Positions 56,564 to 64,000 of a DNA stretch of 64,000 nt are shown here, piece after piece. The DNA comes from Natronomonas marina (GTDB lineage: Archaea; Halobacteriota; Halobacteria; Halobacteriales; Haloarculaceae). The stretch spans positions 310,001 through 374,000 of the forward strand of contig NZ_CP101154.1 in the NCBI RefSeq assembly GCF_024298905.1, given 5' to 3'. The notes under the pieces were generated by a model. The model made no database searches, was not told the origin of the DNA, and saw only the letters and a list, made by a program, of their open reading frames with translations. Positions within the stretch are counted from its first letter, which is position 1; each line of letters opens with the position of its first letter. Position numbers and translations under genes: made by a program.

Positions 56564-57925
56564 TCAGTCGGCGGCGGCGTCGGCGGCCTCGCCCGGTCGC
56601 GGCGCCGTCTCCGGTTCGAGGATGTCCCGTGCCTCGGCGGCGAGTTCGTTCATCACCGCACGGCCCTCCCGATTTCGGGTGACGATCCCGTCCTCCTCGA
56701 GCCGCTGGAGGTGGTGACTGACGGTGCTCGGATCGCGGCCCAGGTCGTCGGCGAGGTCGCTCACGGAGGCGGCGCCGAGTCGCGCCAGCGCGTCGATGAC
56801 GTCGGCCGTCGCGTCGTCGTTCAGGGCGGCGGCCAGTTCGATGTCCTCGGTGTAGGCGGGGTAGAACCGGCGCTTGCCGCGGAGCTTCGCCCCCGAGACC
56901 AATCCCTCCCGTTCGAGGACCTTCATGTGGTGTCGGGTCGTCGACAGCGGCAGGTCGGCCCGCTCGCTGACCGCCGAGAGGTACGACCCCGGCGTCGCGT
57001 CGACGATCTCGTAGACGCGTTCGCGCGCCTCGTGCTCCAGCGGGTCGGAGTCGTCGTACCGGCTGTACCGCAGCGGGAAGACGAACGGCTTGATCTTCTC
57101 CAGCAGCGACGAGAGGTAGCCCGTGGCCGCCGTTCCGGCGCCCGAACCGCTCGCGGCGCCGACCAGCGGCGTCGACCGGACGGCCGCGGCGGCCGCAATC
57201 GCGCCGAGACCGAGCGCGACACCGCCGCCCGCGTCGGCCGGCACCGGCTGACCGCCGCTCGCGCCGGCCGAGAGAGCCGCCGGCTCGTCGGGGCCGATGC
57301 TCGCAACGGCTCTCTCGGCGTCGTACGCGTCCGAGGCGTCGTCCGAGGACCGGTCGTCGGATTCGGTTGCCGGCTCGCGGACCGAGAGGCGGGTGTTCGG
57401 CTCGTTCGCGTCGACAGGGACCGATTCCGCCCCCTCCGTGCCGTCGAACGGCAGACCGACCGACCCCTGTTCGTCGGTGGCGTCCGTGGTGGACTCGATG
57501 AGTTCGAACGTCCGGTAGGCGGTCCCGCTGGTGGTTCCGTCCACCGTCTCGGCGGCCCCGTCGATGGTCTCCGTCGTCGCGTTGACCGTCTCGTCGACCG
57601 CCTCGGTCACGTTCTCGGCGGTGTCGTCGTCGCGCTCCCGATCCGAGGCGTCGTCGGTTTCGTCCGTCCCTCCGGCGTCGTCGGTCGCGCTCTCCTCATC
57701 GGCGTCGTCGGCCGATTCCTCGCCCGTCGACCCGTCGTCGGTCGAGTTACTGTCGGTCGAGTTCCCGTCGGAGGTGTCGTCGTCGGAACCGAACGCACTG
57801 CTGACGCCGTCCTCGACCGAACTGTCCGACCCGGCCGCCGCGATGGCTGGCGCGCCCGCGAACGAACAGGCAACGAGCAGCGCCAGCAGCACGGCGAGCA
57901 GTCGCCGTGTGGTAGTATTTGACAT
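56564..57925 (-). CDS. Predicted membrane-tethered transcriptional regulator (signal/linker, one TM, two winged helices)
   Basis: The 453-residue protein begins with a signal-type segment (RRLLAVLLALLVACSFAGAP), then about 190 acidic, low-complexity residues (EESADDADEESATDD), a hydrophobic span (GGGVALGLGAIAAAAAVRS) and two winged-helix domains (DATPGSYLSAVSERADLPLS; LGAASVSDLADDLGRDPSTV). The acidic part would face outside and the DNA-binding part inside. Haloarchaea have such one-component membrane regulators; the signal is unknown. A perfect palindrome (57952-57969) lies just upstream. Confidence 0.78.
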   Translation of the reverse strand: MSNTTTRRLLAVLLALLVACSFAGAPAIAAAGSDSSVEDGVSSAFGSDDDTSDGNSTDSNSTDDGSTGEESADDADEESATDDAGGTDETDDASDRERDDDTAENVTEAVDETVNATTETIDGAAETVDGTTSGTAYRTFELIESTTDATDEQGSVGLPFDGTEGAESVPVDANEPNTRLSVREPATESDDRSSDDASDAYDAERAVASIGPDEPAALSAGASGGQPVPADAGGGVALGLGAIAAAAAVRSTPLVGAASGSGAGTAATGYLSSLLEKIKPFVFPLRYSRYDDSDPLEHEARERVYEIVDATPGSYLSAVSERADLPLSTTRHHMKVLEREGLVSGAKLRGKRRFYPAYTEDIELAAALNDDATADVIDALARLGAASVSDLADDLGRDPSTVSHHLQRLEEDGIVTRNREGRAVMNELAAEARDILEPETAPRPGEAADAAAD

Positions 57926-57951
57926 GGATGGCGAGTTCCTAGGACCGAAGT

Positions 57952-57969
57952 TACCCGAACATTCGGGTA
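57952..57969. promoter_or_regulatory. Palindrome TACCCGAA-CA-TTCGGGTA upstream of the membrane-tethered regulator
   Basis: Two perfect 8-base arms around a 2-base spacer, 27-44 bases upstream of the ATG at 57925. A TATA-like CTTATACG lies 40 bases further upstream. The position just past the expected transcript start suits repression, probably by the product of the same gene. Confidence 0.6.
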
Positions 57970-58141
57970 TTGCTTGAAATGAATTGCGCGGGGTATTCGT
58001 GGGCGTATAAGTAGGGACCGCTACTTCGCGTCCCGGTTCGGACCGATCATACCTGTTATATCTACTGGCAGATGCGTCCAAATCTGTCAACATTTGCCGC
58101 CCGACCGCGTCGAACGAAGGTGCTAAAAATGGAGTCGCCGG

Positions 58142-58645
58142 CTACAGGTTCTCGCCCTGGTAGCTACCGTCGTAGGTGCCCTCGGCGTCCGCCTCCGCGA
58201 GGACGAACTGGGCGATGCGGGCGCCCGTCTCTATCTCGATGTCGTGGTGGACTTCCAGAAGCCCCTCGCCTTTCCCCTCGTAGCCGGCGTCCCAGACGGC
58301 GGTGTCGAGCATACACGAGTTCCGCAGCAGCGACGACCGGGGGTAGACGAAGCCGACGTGGTCGTCGGGCACCGAGACGATCTCGGCGTACCGGACGACG
58401 TAGCCGCCGGGCGGGAGGTAGTAGGTGTCGTTCTCGTCGGCCACCCGGTCGATGGAGTCGCCCTCGACGACCGGGTCGGCCCGGCGGCGCTGGCGGCGGC
58501 CGACCTCCTTGCCGTCGCGGCCGATACGGCCCGGTTCGCGCTGTTCGTGGACCGACTCCAGCGTCAGGTCGACCCCGTTGGGCTGGACCTGCTCGTCGGT
58601 CGTCGGCGTGACCTGTTCGGCGACGAACGCACCGCTGCGGTACAT
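58142..58645 (-). CDS. dut: dUTPase/dCTP deaminase-family protein
   Basis: The 167-residue protein has the trimeric-enzyme motifs QVQPNGVDLTLE, the substrate-loop YPRSSLLRNSCMLDTAVWDA and GYEGKGEGLLEVHH. Haloarchaeal proteins of this length are treated as dUTP nucleotidohydrolase, related to dCTP deaminase. They remove dUTP to keep uracil out of DNA. ATG 58645 begins MYRSGAFVAEQV; the upstream region holds GGAGG at 20 bases distance. Deaminase activity cannot be ruled out. Confidence 0.8.
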   Translation of the reverse strand: MYRSGAFVAEQVTPTTDEQVQPNGVDLTLESVHEQREPGRIGRDGKEVGRRQRRRADPVVEGDSIDRVADENDTYYLPPGGYVVRYAEIVSVPDDHVGFVYPRSSLLRNSCMLDTAVWDAGYEGKGEGLLEVHHDIEIETGARIAQFVLAEADAEGTYDGSYQGENL

Positions 58646-58721
58646 ACCGGCCGGTCCGTCGCCTCCATGAAGTCGTTTGCGTTCGACCGCCTTTTTCAGG
58701 GTCCGTCCCGAAGGCGCGTCC

Positions 58722-59030
58722 ATGGACGCCGACACCTTCGACGAGGAGAAGTACGCCGAGTACTTCCCGCAGCTCCAGCAGGCGTACAAGAACGCCTTCA
58801 ATCGGATCAACGAGCGGTACGACTCGACGCTGGTCCACGGCATCGACCAGCAGGTCCTCGACGAGTCCGAACCGTTCTACGACGACGAAGAGGGCTTTTA
58901 CCTCGAGGTTCCCGACGAACCCTACGAGCGGCTCACGGGCGTCGTCGTCGACGAGGGGAAGTTCGACGCGGTGCTGGAGGAGTACGTCGCGGAGATAGAA
59001 CGGGAGCTACAGCGGGTCTTCGACGCCTAG
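58722..59030 (+). CDS. Conserved haloarchaeal protein (DUF5783 type)
   Basis: The 102-residue acidic protein (DEEKYAEYFPQLQQAYKNAF; STLVHGIDQQVLDESEPFYD) has no catalytic signature. The TATA-like GCCTTTTTC about 30 bases upstream gives a leaderless start at ATG 58722. It is convergent with the lipoprotein gene and overlaps it by 4 bases. Confidence 0.75.
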   Translation: MDADTFDEEKYAEYFPQLQQAYKNAFNRINERYDSTLVHGIDQQVLDESEPFYDDEEGFYLEVPDEPYERLTGVVVDEGKFDAVLEEYVAEIERELQRVFDA

Positions 59031-59485
59031 CGTTCGCAGTCGGTGCCGTACAGGATTCCGAGTTCGCCCTCGGCGTCGATGCGGAGCACCATCCGGACGC
59101 ACTCGGCGTCCTCGCCGACGCTGCCCGCCACGTCGGTCGACTGGATCTCCCCGTCGTCGAGGCGAGCGTGGACGAGATAGGCACCGGTGGCGCCGGTCCA
59201 GTCGCCCTCGACGACCGTTCCGCCGCCGGCCTCGAGCTGGTAGGTGTCCAGATGCAGGAGCCCCTCGCCCGACTCGACGGCGAGCTGGACAGTGTGGCCC
59301 TCCCCGTGGTTGTTCCTGACGGAGAGTCGCTCGAGGCGGACACCTTCCCCGTCGGCGGGATCGCCGGTCCCGTCCGAGGGGGCGTCGTTCGCGGAGTCGG
59401 GGTTGTCGTCGCCGAGGACGCTCATGCAACCGGGGCTTGCGGCGGCGACGCCCGCGACGGCGAGTAGATGACGGCGCGTTGGCAT
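59027..59485 (-). CDS. Small exported lipoprotein of unknown function
   Basis: The 152-residue protein has an RR-type signal with lipobox (TRRHLLAVAGVAAASPGC), a short acidic linker and a beta-rich domain (RLERLSVRNNHGEGHTVQLA) that ends with two cysteines (EDAECVRMVL; GTDCER) that could form a disulfide. TATA-like TTTAAG at 59509-59514 sets the leaderless ATG at 59485. No known enzymatic family. Confidence 0.75.
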   Translation of the reverse strand: MPTRRHLLAVAGVAAASPGCMSVLGDDNPDSANDAPSDGTGDPADGEGVRLERLSVRNNHGEGHTVQLAVESGEGLLHLDTYQLEAGGGTVVEGDWTGATGAYLVHARLDDGEIQSTDVAGSVGEDAECVRMVLRIDAEGELGILYGTDCER

Positions 59486-59653
59486 AGTAGGTACCACGGT
59501 GAGCGAACGGCTTAAACACCCGTCAGACGCCCGTCTCGCGCCCGTCACATCCGCCGGGGAAGCGGCCCCGAGGCCGACCCATCCGGGCGACGTTCAGTCC
59601 GGACGGCGGCCCCGAGCCAAATCTTCATACGGTTGCGTCCCATACCGACGGAT

Positions 59654-60016
59654 ATGAGTACCGAATCCGCCGACGGCAACGAGGAACTCCGCGAGCGCAT
59701 CAGCAACTTCCTCCGGCGCAACTTCCCCCAGATTCAGATGCACGGCGGCAGCGCCGCCATCCAGAACCTCGACCGCGAGTCCGGCGAGGTCACCATCATG
59801 CTCGGAGGCGCCTGCTCCGGCTGTGGCATCTCCCCGATGACCATCCAGGCCATCAAGAGCCGGATGACCGAGGAGATACCCGAGATCGACACCGTCCACG
59901 CCGACACCGGCATGGACGGCGGCACCGAGGGCATGGCTGGCGGCCAGATGTCGCCGTCCTTCCCCGGCGAGGGCGGCGACGACGGCGACGACGAGGGCCC
60001 CGAAGCCCCCTTCTGA
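59654..60016 (+). CDS. NifU C-terminal-domain Fe-S scaffold/carrier protein
   Basis: The 120-residue protein has the Nfu domain with the cluster-binding motif GACSGCGISPMTIQ (C-x-x-C) and the preceding strand SGEVTIMLGG. The tail is glycine/aspartate-rich (GGDDGDDEGPE). Nfu proteins hold a [4Fe-4S] cluster and hand it to enzymes. The ATG at 59654 was chosen over one seven codons earlier. Confidence 0.9.
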   Translation: MSTESADGNEELRERISNFLRRNFPQIQMHGGSAAIQNLDRESGEVTIMLGGACSGCGISPMTIQAIKSRMTEEIPEIDTVHADTGMDGGTEGMAGGQMSPSFPGEGGDDGDDEGPEAPF

Positions 60017-60166
60017 TCGGTCGGTTCGACGTTTTCGGGCGGCCCGACGGCTCCCCACAACCTCCGGTTTCGGCAGCCGCGTCGGACGCGGGACGCTCCG
60101 GGCCCAAGCGTGTTCCTTGGTAGCGATTAACAGTGGTTTGAAGTCGCTGGCAGGCCTCCGGACGGT

Positions 60167-61684
60167 ATGGACGAACTCGCCCGACGGGTGAGGGCCGCCC
60201 GCGACGTCGACACCGACGCCTTCGCCGAGCGTGTCGACCGGGAAGCCGAGGAGCTGAAGGCACAGCTGGAGGTCGGCACCTTCGACAACCCCCAGGCCAT
60301 CGTCGGGCTCGAACACGAGTTCTACGCCGTCGACGAGGGGACCGGTGTCCTGCGGCGCGTACCGGTGCCGCTGCTCGAACTCATCGGCTTCGAGAAGGAA
60401 CTCGGCCTCCACAACGCGGAACTGGCGAGCCGGCCACAGCCGTTCGGTCCCCACGGCCTGGCGGCGCTCGGCAACGAGGTCCAGGCCGTGGTCCGGGCCG
60501 CACACGACGCCTCGAAGCGGAACGAGGGCATCCGGTTGGTGGCAGACGGCTTCTGGACCGTCCCGCCCGTCGGCGAGACGGCCGTCGAGTACCTCCGGGC
60601 GACCGCGGAGTTCGACGGCGTCGTCCTCTCGCCGAACATCCCGCCGTCCGTCCGGTATCAGGTGATGTCGAACACGCCGCTGTACGAGCCGCGGTGTCGG
60701 CTGGAGACGGAAAACGTGACCCTCGAGACGCGGACCATCTCGCCGGCCACGCTCACGACGAGCATCCAGCCGCACTACCAGGTACCGAGCGCGGCCGACC
60801 TCCCGAGCTACTTCGCGTACGCGTTGCGCGTGGCCGGCCCGCTGTTGGCGATGTCGGTCAACTCGCCGCTGTTCCCGCCGTCGCTGTACGACGCCGACGC
60901 GACCGTCGAGTCCGTCCTCGCCGAGGCTGACCTCGAGAACCGCGTCGAACTGTACGAGGCGGTGATGAACGACCCCGACCGCCCGGCGAAGGTCCGCTTT
61001 CCCCGGGACATCGACAGCGCGGCCGACGCGGTCGACCGCATCGCCGCCGACCCGCCCATCTCGCCGGAACTGCTCGCGGCGGGCGACCGCTTCGACGACC
61101 GCTTCGCCCACCTGCGGCACAAGCACAGCTCCTACTGGCGGTGGGTCCGGCCCGTCTTCGACGGCGCCTCGGAGTCGGCCGCCAACGCCCGCATCGAGTT
61201 CCGTCCGCTGCCCGGCCAGCCAACCGTCCCCGACGCCGTGGCGCTCGTGGCGGCCTTCGCCGGCCTGTTGAACGGGCTGGCCGCGACCGACCACCCGGTC
61301 GCCGACCTCCCGTGGGAGCAGGCCAGGGAGAACTTCTACGCGGCCGCAAGCGACGGCCTCGCGGCCGAGATGCGGTGGATCACCGCCGACGGCACCGAGA
61401 CGACCGACACCGATGCCGTCTACGACGACCTCCTCGCGGTGGCCGCCGAGGGCCTCCAGCGGGCCGGCTTCGACCCCGGGGCCGCCGAGGAACACCTCCG
61501 GCTGCTGCGGGCACGAGTCGACGCCCGGACCTCCCCCGCCGGCTGGAAGCGGGACCGCCTCCGTACACACGCCGAGGAGGGCGCGTCGCTGCCGACGGCG
61601 GTCGTGGCCGCGGCGGACGATTACCGCGACCGACAGGCCGAGACCCTAATCGAGGGCAGTTTCGCCGAGTGGCCGGGGCTGTGA
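60167..61684 (+). CDS. Glutamate-cysteine ligase family 2 (GCS2)-type protein
   Basis: The 505-residue protein has the GCS2-type metal/ATP strand IVGLEHEFYAVDEGTG, then an ELASRPQP segment, the glutamate site in NARIEFRPLPGQPT, and a long helical tail. GCS2 enzymes join glutamate and cysteine; Halobacteria use gamma-glutamylcysteine as main thiol. The protein is longer than the usual haloarchaeal GshA (about 360 residues), so a different gamma-glutamyl or amide-forming ligase is possible. A TATA-like GATTAACAG lies about 40 bases before the ATG. Confidence 0.65.
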   Translation: MDELARRVRAARDVDTDAFAERVDREAEELKAQLEVGTFDNPQAIVGLEHEFYAVDEGTGVLRRVPVPLLELIGFEKELGLHNAELASRPQPFGPHGLAALGNEVQAVVRAAHDASKRNEGIRLVADGFWTVPPVGETAVEYLRATAEFDGVVLSPNIPPSVRYQVMSNTPLYEPRCRLETENVTLETRTISPATLTTSIQPHYQVPSAADLPSYFAYALRVAGPLLAMSVNSPLFPPSLYDADATVESVLAEADLENRVELYEAVMNDPDRPAKVRFPRDIDSAADAVDRIAADPPISPELLAAGDRFDDRFAHLRHKHSSYWRWVRPVFDGASESAANARIEFRPLPGQPTVPDAVALVAAFAGLLNGLAATDHPVADLPWEQARENFYAAASDGLAAEMRWITADGTETTDTDAVYDDLLAVAAEGLQRAGFDPGAAEEHLRLLRARVDARTSPAGWKRDRLRTHAEEGASLPTAVVAAADDYRDRQAETLIEGSFAEWPGL

Positions 61685-61736
61685 CGAGCCGACACCACAC
61701 CGTTTAAGCCCGAAACACACGGAGTGGCAGCCACGG

Positions 61737-63266
61737 ATGTCGGAGCCCGCCGGTCGGAACGTGCTCTTCGTGGTCATGGACACGGTGCGGAAGGACCACC
61801 TCACGCCCTACGGGTACGACCGGCCGACGACGCCGACGCTGGACGCCTTCGCCGAGGAGGCGCTGGTCTACGAGGAGGCCGTCGCGCAGGCGCCGTGGAC
61901 GCTGCCCGTCCACGCCTCGATGTTCACCGGCCTGTACCCGGCCGAACACACCGCGACCCAGGAGGCGCCCTACCTTCCTGACGACGTCGGGACGCTCGCG
62001 CAGGCGCTCTCCTCGGCCGGCTACGCGACGGCGTGTTACTCCTCGAACGCCTGGATAACGCCGTACACCCGACTGACGGCGGGCTTCGACCGGCAGGACA
62101 ACTTCTTCGAGGTGCTGCCCGGCGAGGCGCTGTCCGGGCTGGCGGCGAGCCTCTGGCAGCGCGTCCTCGACAGCCGCTTCCGGTGGGTCGCCGACCGCCT
62201 CGTCGAGATGGGTAACGAAATTCACGAACACCTCGCCGGCGGCGAGGGCGCCGACTCGAAGACGCCCGAGATAATCGACCGGGTCACGGCCTTCGCCGAC
62301 GACAACGCCGACGACGAGTGGTTCGCGTTCATCAATCTGATGGACGCCCACCTGCCGTACTACCCCCCCGAGGAGTACCGCGAGCAGTTCGCTCCCGGCG
62401 TCGACCCCGAAGCCGTCTGTCAAAACTCCAAGGAGTACAACTCGGGGGCCCGCGCCATCGACGAGGCGGAGTTCGACGACATCCGGGACCTGTACGACGC
62501 CGAGATACGCCACATCGACGCCGAACTCGGGCGCCTGTTCGACCACCTGAAGGAGACTGGCCAGTGGGAGGACACCCTCGTCGTCGTCTGCTCGGACCAC
62601 GGCGAACTCCACGGCGAGCACGGTCTCTACGGCCACGAGTTCGCTATCTACGACCCCCTCGTGAACGTCCCGCTCTTCGTGAAACACCCCGACGTCGAGG
62701 CCGGCCGGACCGACGAGCAGGTCGAGTTGCTCGACCTCTACGACACGGTGCTGGAGTCGGCGGCCGCCACCGACGCCACCGGAACCGTCGACGCCCGCCC
62801 CTTCCAGCCGGGCCGGTCGCTGCTGTCTCCGGGCCGGGACATCGATGACGGCGAGTACGCCTTCGTCGACTACCACCGGCCGGTGGTGGAACTGAACCAA
62901 CTGGAGACGAAGGCCGCCGACGCCGGCATCGACCTCGAGGAGGACTCGCGGTTCTACTCGCGGATGCGCGCGGCCCGCCGTCCCGACGGCAAGTACATCC
63001 GCAACGAGCGCATCGCCGACGAGGCCTACCGTCTCGACGCCGACCCCGGCGAGGTCGACCCGCTCGGCCGCGAGGGCACCGGGACCAGCGGCGAGGCCCC
63101 TCGCGTCGACGACCCCGTCCTCGAGCGGGTCTACGCCGCCCTCGAACGGTTCGAGGCCCGCGCCGCCGACGAGTGGGACGCCACCGCCACCGACGCCGAG
63201 GCAGCGCTGGACCACATGGACGAGGAGGCCAAAGAGCGCCTCCAGGACCTCGGCTACATGGAGTGA
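61737..63266 (+). CDS. Sulfatase-like phosphatase-superfamily protein
   Basis: The 509-residue protein has NVLFVVMDTVRKDHLTPYGY at the start, nucleophile block APWTLPVHASMFTGLYPAEH, CSDHGELHGEHGLYGHEFAI with metal ligands, and LFVKHPDV. The nucleophile position is Thr (PWTLPVH), not formylglycine-forming Cys, so it is closer to phosphoethanolamine/phosphoglycerol transferases or phosphonate hydrolases. There is no signal or membrane span. TTTAAG about 31 bases upstream gives a leaderless ATG at 61737. A relative of the genes at 1952 and 2971, but in a different setting. Confidence 0.8.
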   Translation: MSEPAGRNVLFVVMDTVRKDHLTPYGYDRPTTPTLDAFAEEALVYEEAVAQAPWTLPVHASMFTGLYPAEHTATQEAPYLPDDVGTLAQALSSAGYATACYSSNAWITPYTRLTAGFDRQDNFFEVLPGEALSGLAASLWQRVLDSRFRWVADRLVEMGNEIHEHLAGGEGADSKTPEIIDRVTAFADDNADDEWFAFINLMDAHLPYYPPEEYREQFAPGVDPEAVCQNSKEYNSGARAIDEAEFDDIRDLYDAEIRHIDAELGRLFDHLKETGQWEDTLVVVCSDHGELHGEHGLYGHEFAIYDPLVNVPLFVKHPDVEAGRTDEQVELLDLYDTVLESAAATDATGTVDARPFQPGRSLLSPGRDIDDGEYAFVDYHRPVVELNQLETKAADAGIDLEEDSRFYSRMRAARRPDGKYIRNERIADEAYRLDADPGEVDPLGREGTGTSGEAPRVDDPVLERVYAALERFEARAADEWDATATDAEAALDHMDEEAKERLQDLGYME

Positions 63267-63303
63267 GTCGGTCGACGCGCCGCGAGCCGTCTCCGTACGA
63301 CGC

Positions 63304-63516
63304 CTACCGCCGGTCGTCGAGTTCCGCCCGCAGTTCCTCGAGTTCCCGCCGCGTCTCCGCCAGTTCCCGCTCCAGTTCCTCGATGCGTGCGTCGTCGTCG
63401 CGGCCGACGTAGAGACCGAACGTCCCGAGGAGGATTCCGGTACCGAACCCGACGATTGCGCCGCGCTGTCCGGCGAACAGGAGGCCGAAGACGACCGCGA
63501 GACCCGGGAGGGTCAC
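63304..63516 (-). CDS. Small membrane protein with C-terminal coiled coil
   Basis: The 70-residue protein has two membrane segments (GLAVVFGLLFAGQRGAIVGF; GILLGTFGLYVG) and a coiled coil (IEELERELAETRRELEELRA). The GTG start lies 25 bases after a TATA-like TATTATC. It is of a type common in haloarchaea, without known function. Confidence 0.65.
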   Translation of the reverse strand: MTLPGLAVVFGLLFAGQRGAIVGFGTGILLGTFGLYVGRDDDARIEELERELAETRRELEELRAELDDRR

Positions 63517-63650
63517 GATTCCGTCGAACCAGTTGATAATACCGGATTCGAACTCCAGAAATTAAATCCGGCGCAATCGCCCGGCGTGCGGTCGCAATCA
63601 CGACCAGCGGGCCGGGGCGAGGGAGGCGATACCGGGGTCGTCTCGCCCGG

Positions 63651-64000
63651 TTAGCGGACCCCCTGTCCGGTTTCCCAGGCCCGCAACAGCCGCGTCGTCG
63701 TCTCGACGACCGGGGCGTCCACCCCGTGGTCGTCGGCCCGTTCGAGGACGTACCCGCCGATGGCGTCGACCTCGGTCCGGCGGCCGGCCTCGACGTCCTG
63801 CCGCATCGAGGAGGTGTTGGCCGCCGTCGCCCGGGCGACCCGTTCGACCGCGGATTCCGCCGCCGCCGCCGACAGGTCGACCCCCTCCGCGCGGGCGACG
63901 CGGGCGACCTCGCGGGCGGCATCGGCCGCCACGGGGCCGGCCTCGCCGTCCAGCAGGGCGCCGTTGTCGACCCGCGCCAGCGCCGTCGTCGCGTTGATAC
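63651..64000 (-). CDS. Ketopantoate reductase (PanE/ApbA), C-terminal part; 5' end outside window
   Basis: Minus-strand frame open to the window edge. NATTALARVDNGALLDGEAG at the start and SSMRQDVEAGRRTEVDAIGG near residue 65 of the visible part are the PanE C-terminal domain signatures (catalytic-domain serines and the glutamate). The enzyme reduces 2-dehydropantoate with NADPH for pantothenate or coenzyme A synthesis. Only about 115 residues are present, so the Rossmann half lies beyond the edge. Confidence 0.88.
   Translation of the reverse strand, partial: INATTALARVDNGALLDGEAGPVAADAAREVARVARAEGVDLSAAAAESAVERVARATAANTSSMRQDVEAGRRTEVDAIGGYVLERADDHGVDAPVVETTTRLLRAWETGQGVR

Noticed and set aside
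1-64000. CRISPR array, rRNA genes, Cdc6/Orc origin genes
   Set aside because: I looked for regular repeats, rRNA landmarks and origin-type genes and saw none.

Overview
The window is chromosomal DNA of a halophilic archaeon (class Halobacteria). The support is very high GC outside a few AT-rich patches, strongly acidic predicted proteins, twin-arginine lipoproteins, haloarchaeal-type promoters (a TATA-like element about 27 bases before the start codon of many leaderless genes), and typical families such as TrmB-type and bacterio-opsin-activator regulators, small CPxCG zinc proteins, split YeeE transporters and GCS2 ligases. Genus cannot be fixed from sequence alone. Gene starts were chosen by promoter spacing, Shine-Dalgarno sequence, overlap and domain start. 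Many long open frames on the opposite strand are composition artefacts and were left out.

Layout. 0-5.3 kb: end of an APH-like kinase, a glycosyltransferase, two alkaline-phosphatase/sulfatase-superfamily proteins and a flippase-like membrane protein, which looks like a cell-envelope glycoconjugate group. 5.3-10.8 kb: cupin, HTH-GNAT, EamA exporter, a structured non-coding stretch, an R2-like ligand-binding oxidase and a TrmB-type regulator. 10.8-12.3 kb: an intact TnpB-only IS1341-type element; three related palindromic right-end structures lie outside it. 12.5-23.5 kb: MFS carrier, PQQ-type sugar dehydrogenase, TM2 and CAP proteins, a cluster with two P19/Tp34-like lipoproteins plus a DUF7282-type surface protein, a GST-fold reductase and a membrane-anchored 2Fe-2S ferredoxin.

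23.6-36.6 kb: tRNA-Arg(CCG) is followed by AT-rich, gene-poor DNA, a regulator, a frameshifted MFS gene, a CBS-domain protein with a hibernation-factor-like tail, stress genes, a decayed SLC13 permease and a truncated IS630-type transposase. This region shows the most turnover. 37.4-47.3 kb: a sulfur-handling region with thioredoxin, an HTH regulator, TauE/SafE exporter, PiT-type permease, split YeeE thiosulfate transporter, rhodanese-persulfide dioxygenase fusion, TusA, DsrE, a class-V aminotransferase without a persulfide cysteine, and an M20 peptidase. Nearly every promoter here carries one shared box (core CAATAYYA), usually 20-26 bases upstream of the TATA element; the same box precedes the HTH regulator. 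I read this as a local regulon.

47.3-64 kb: universal stress proteins, flavin-fold PPOX proteins, a P-type ATPase, a coiled-coil protein, several regulators (one predicted to be membrane-tethered with a palindromic operator), dUTPase-like protein, NifU-type scaffold protein, a GCS2-type ligase, a third sulfatase-superfamily protein and the end of a ketopantoate reductase.
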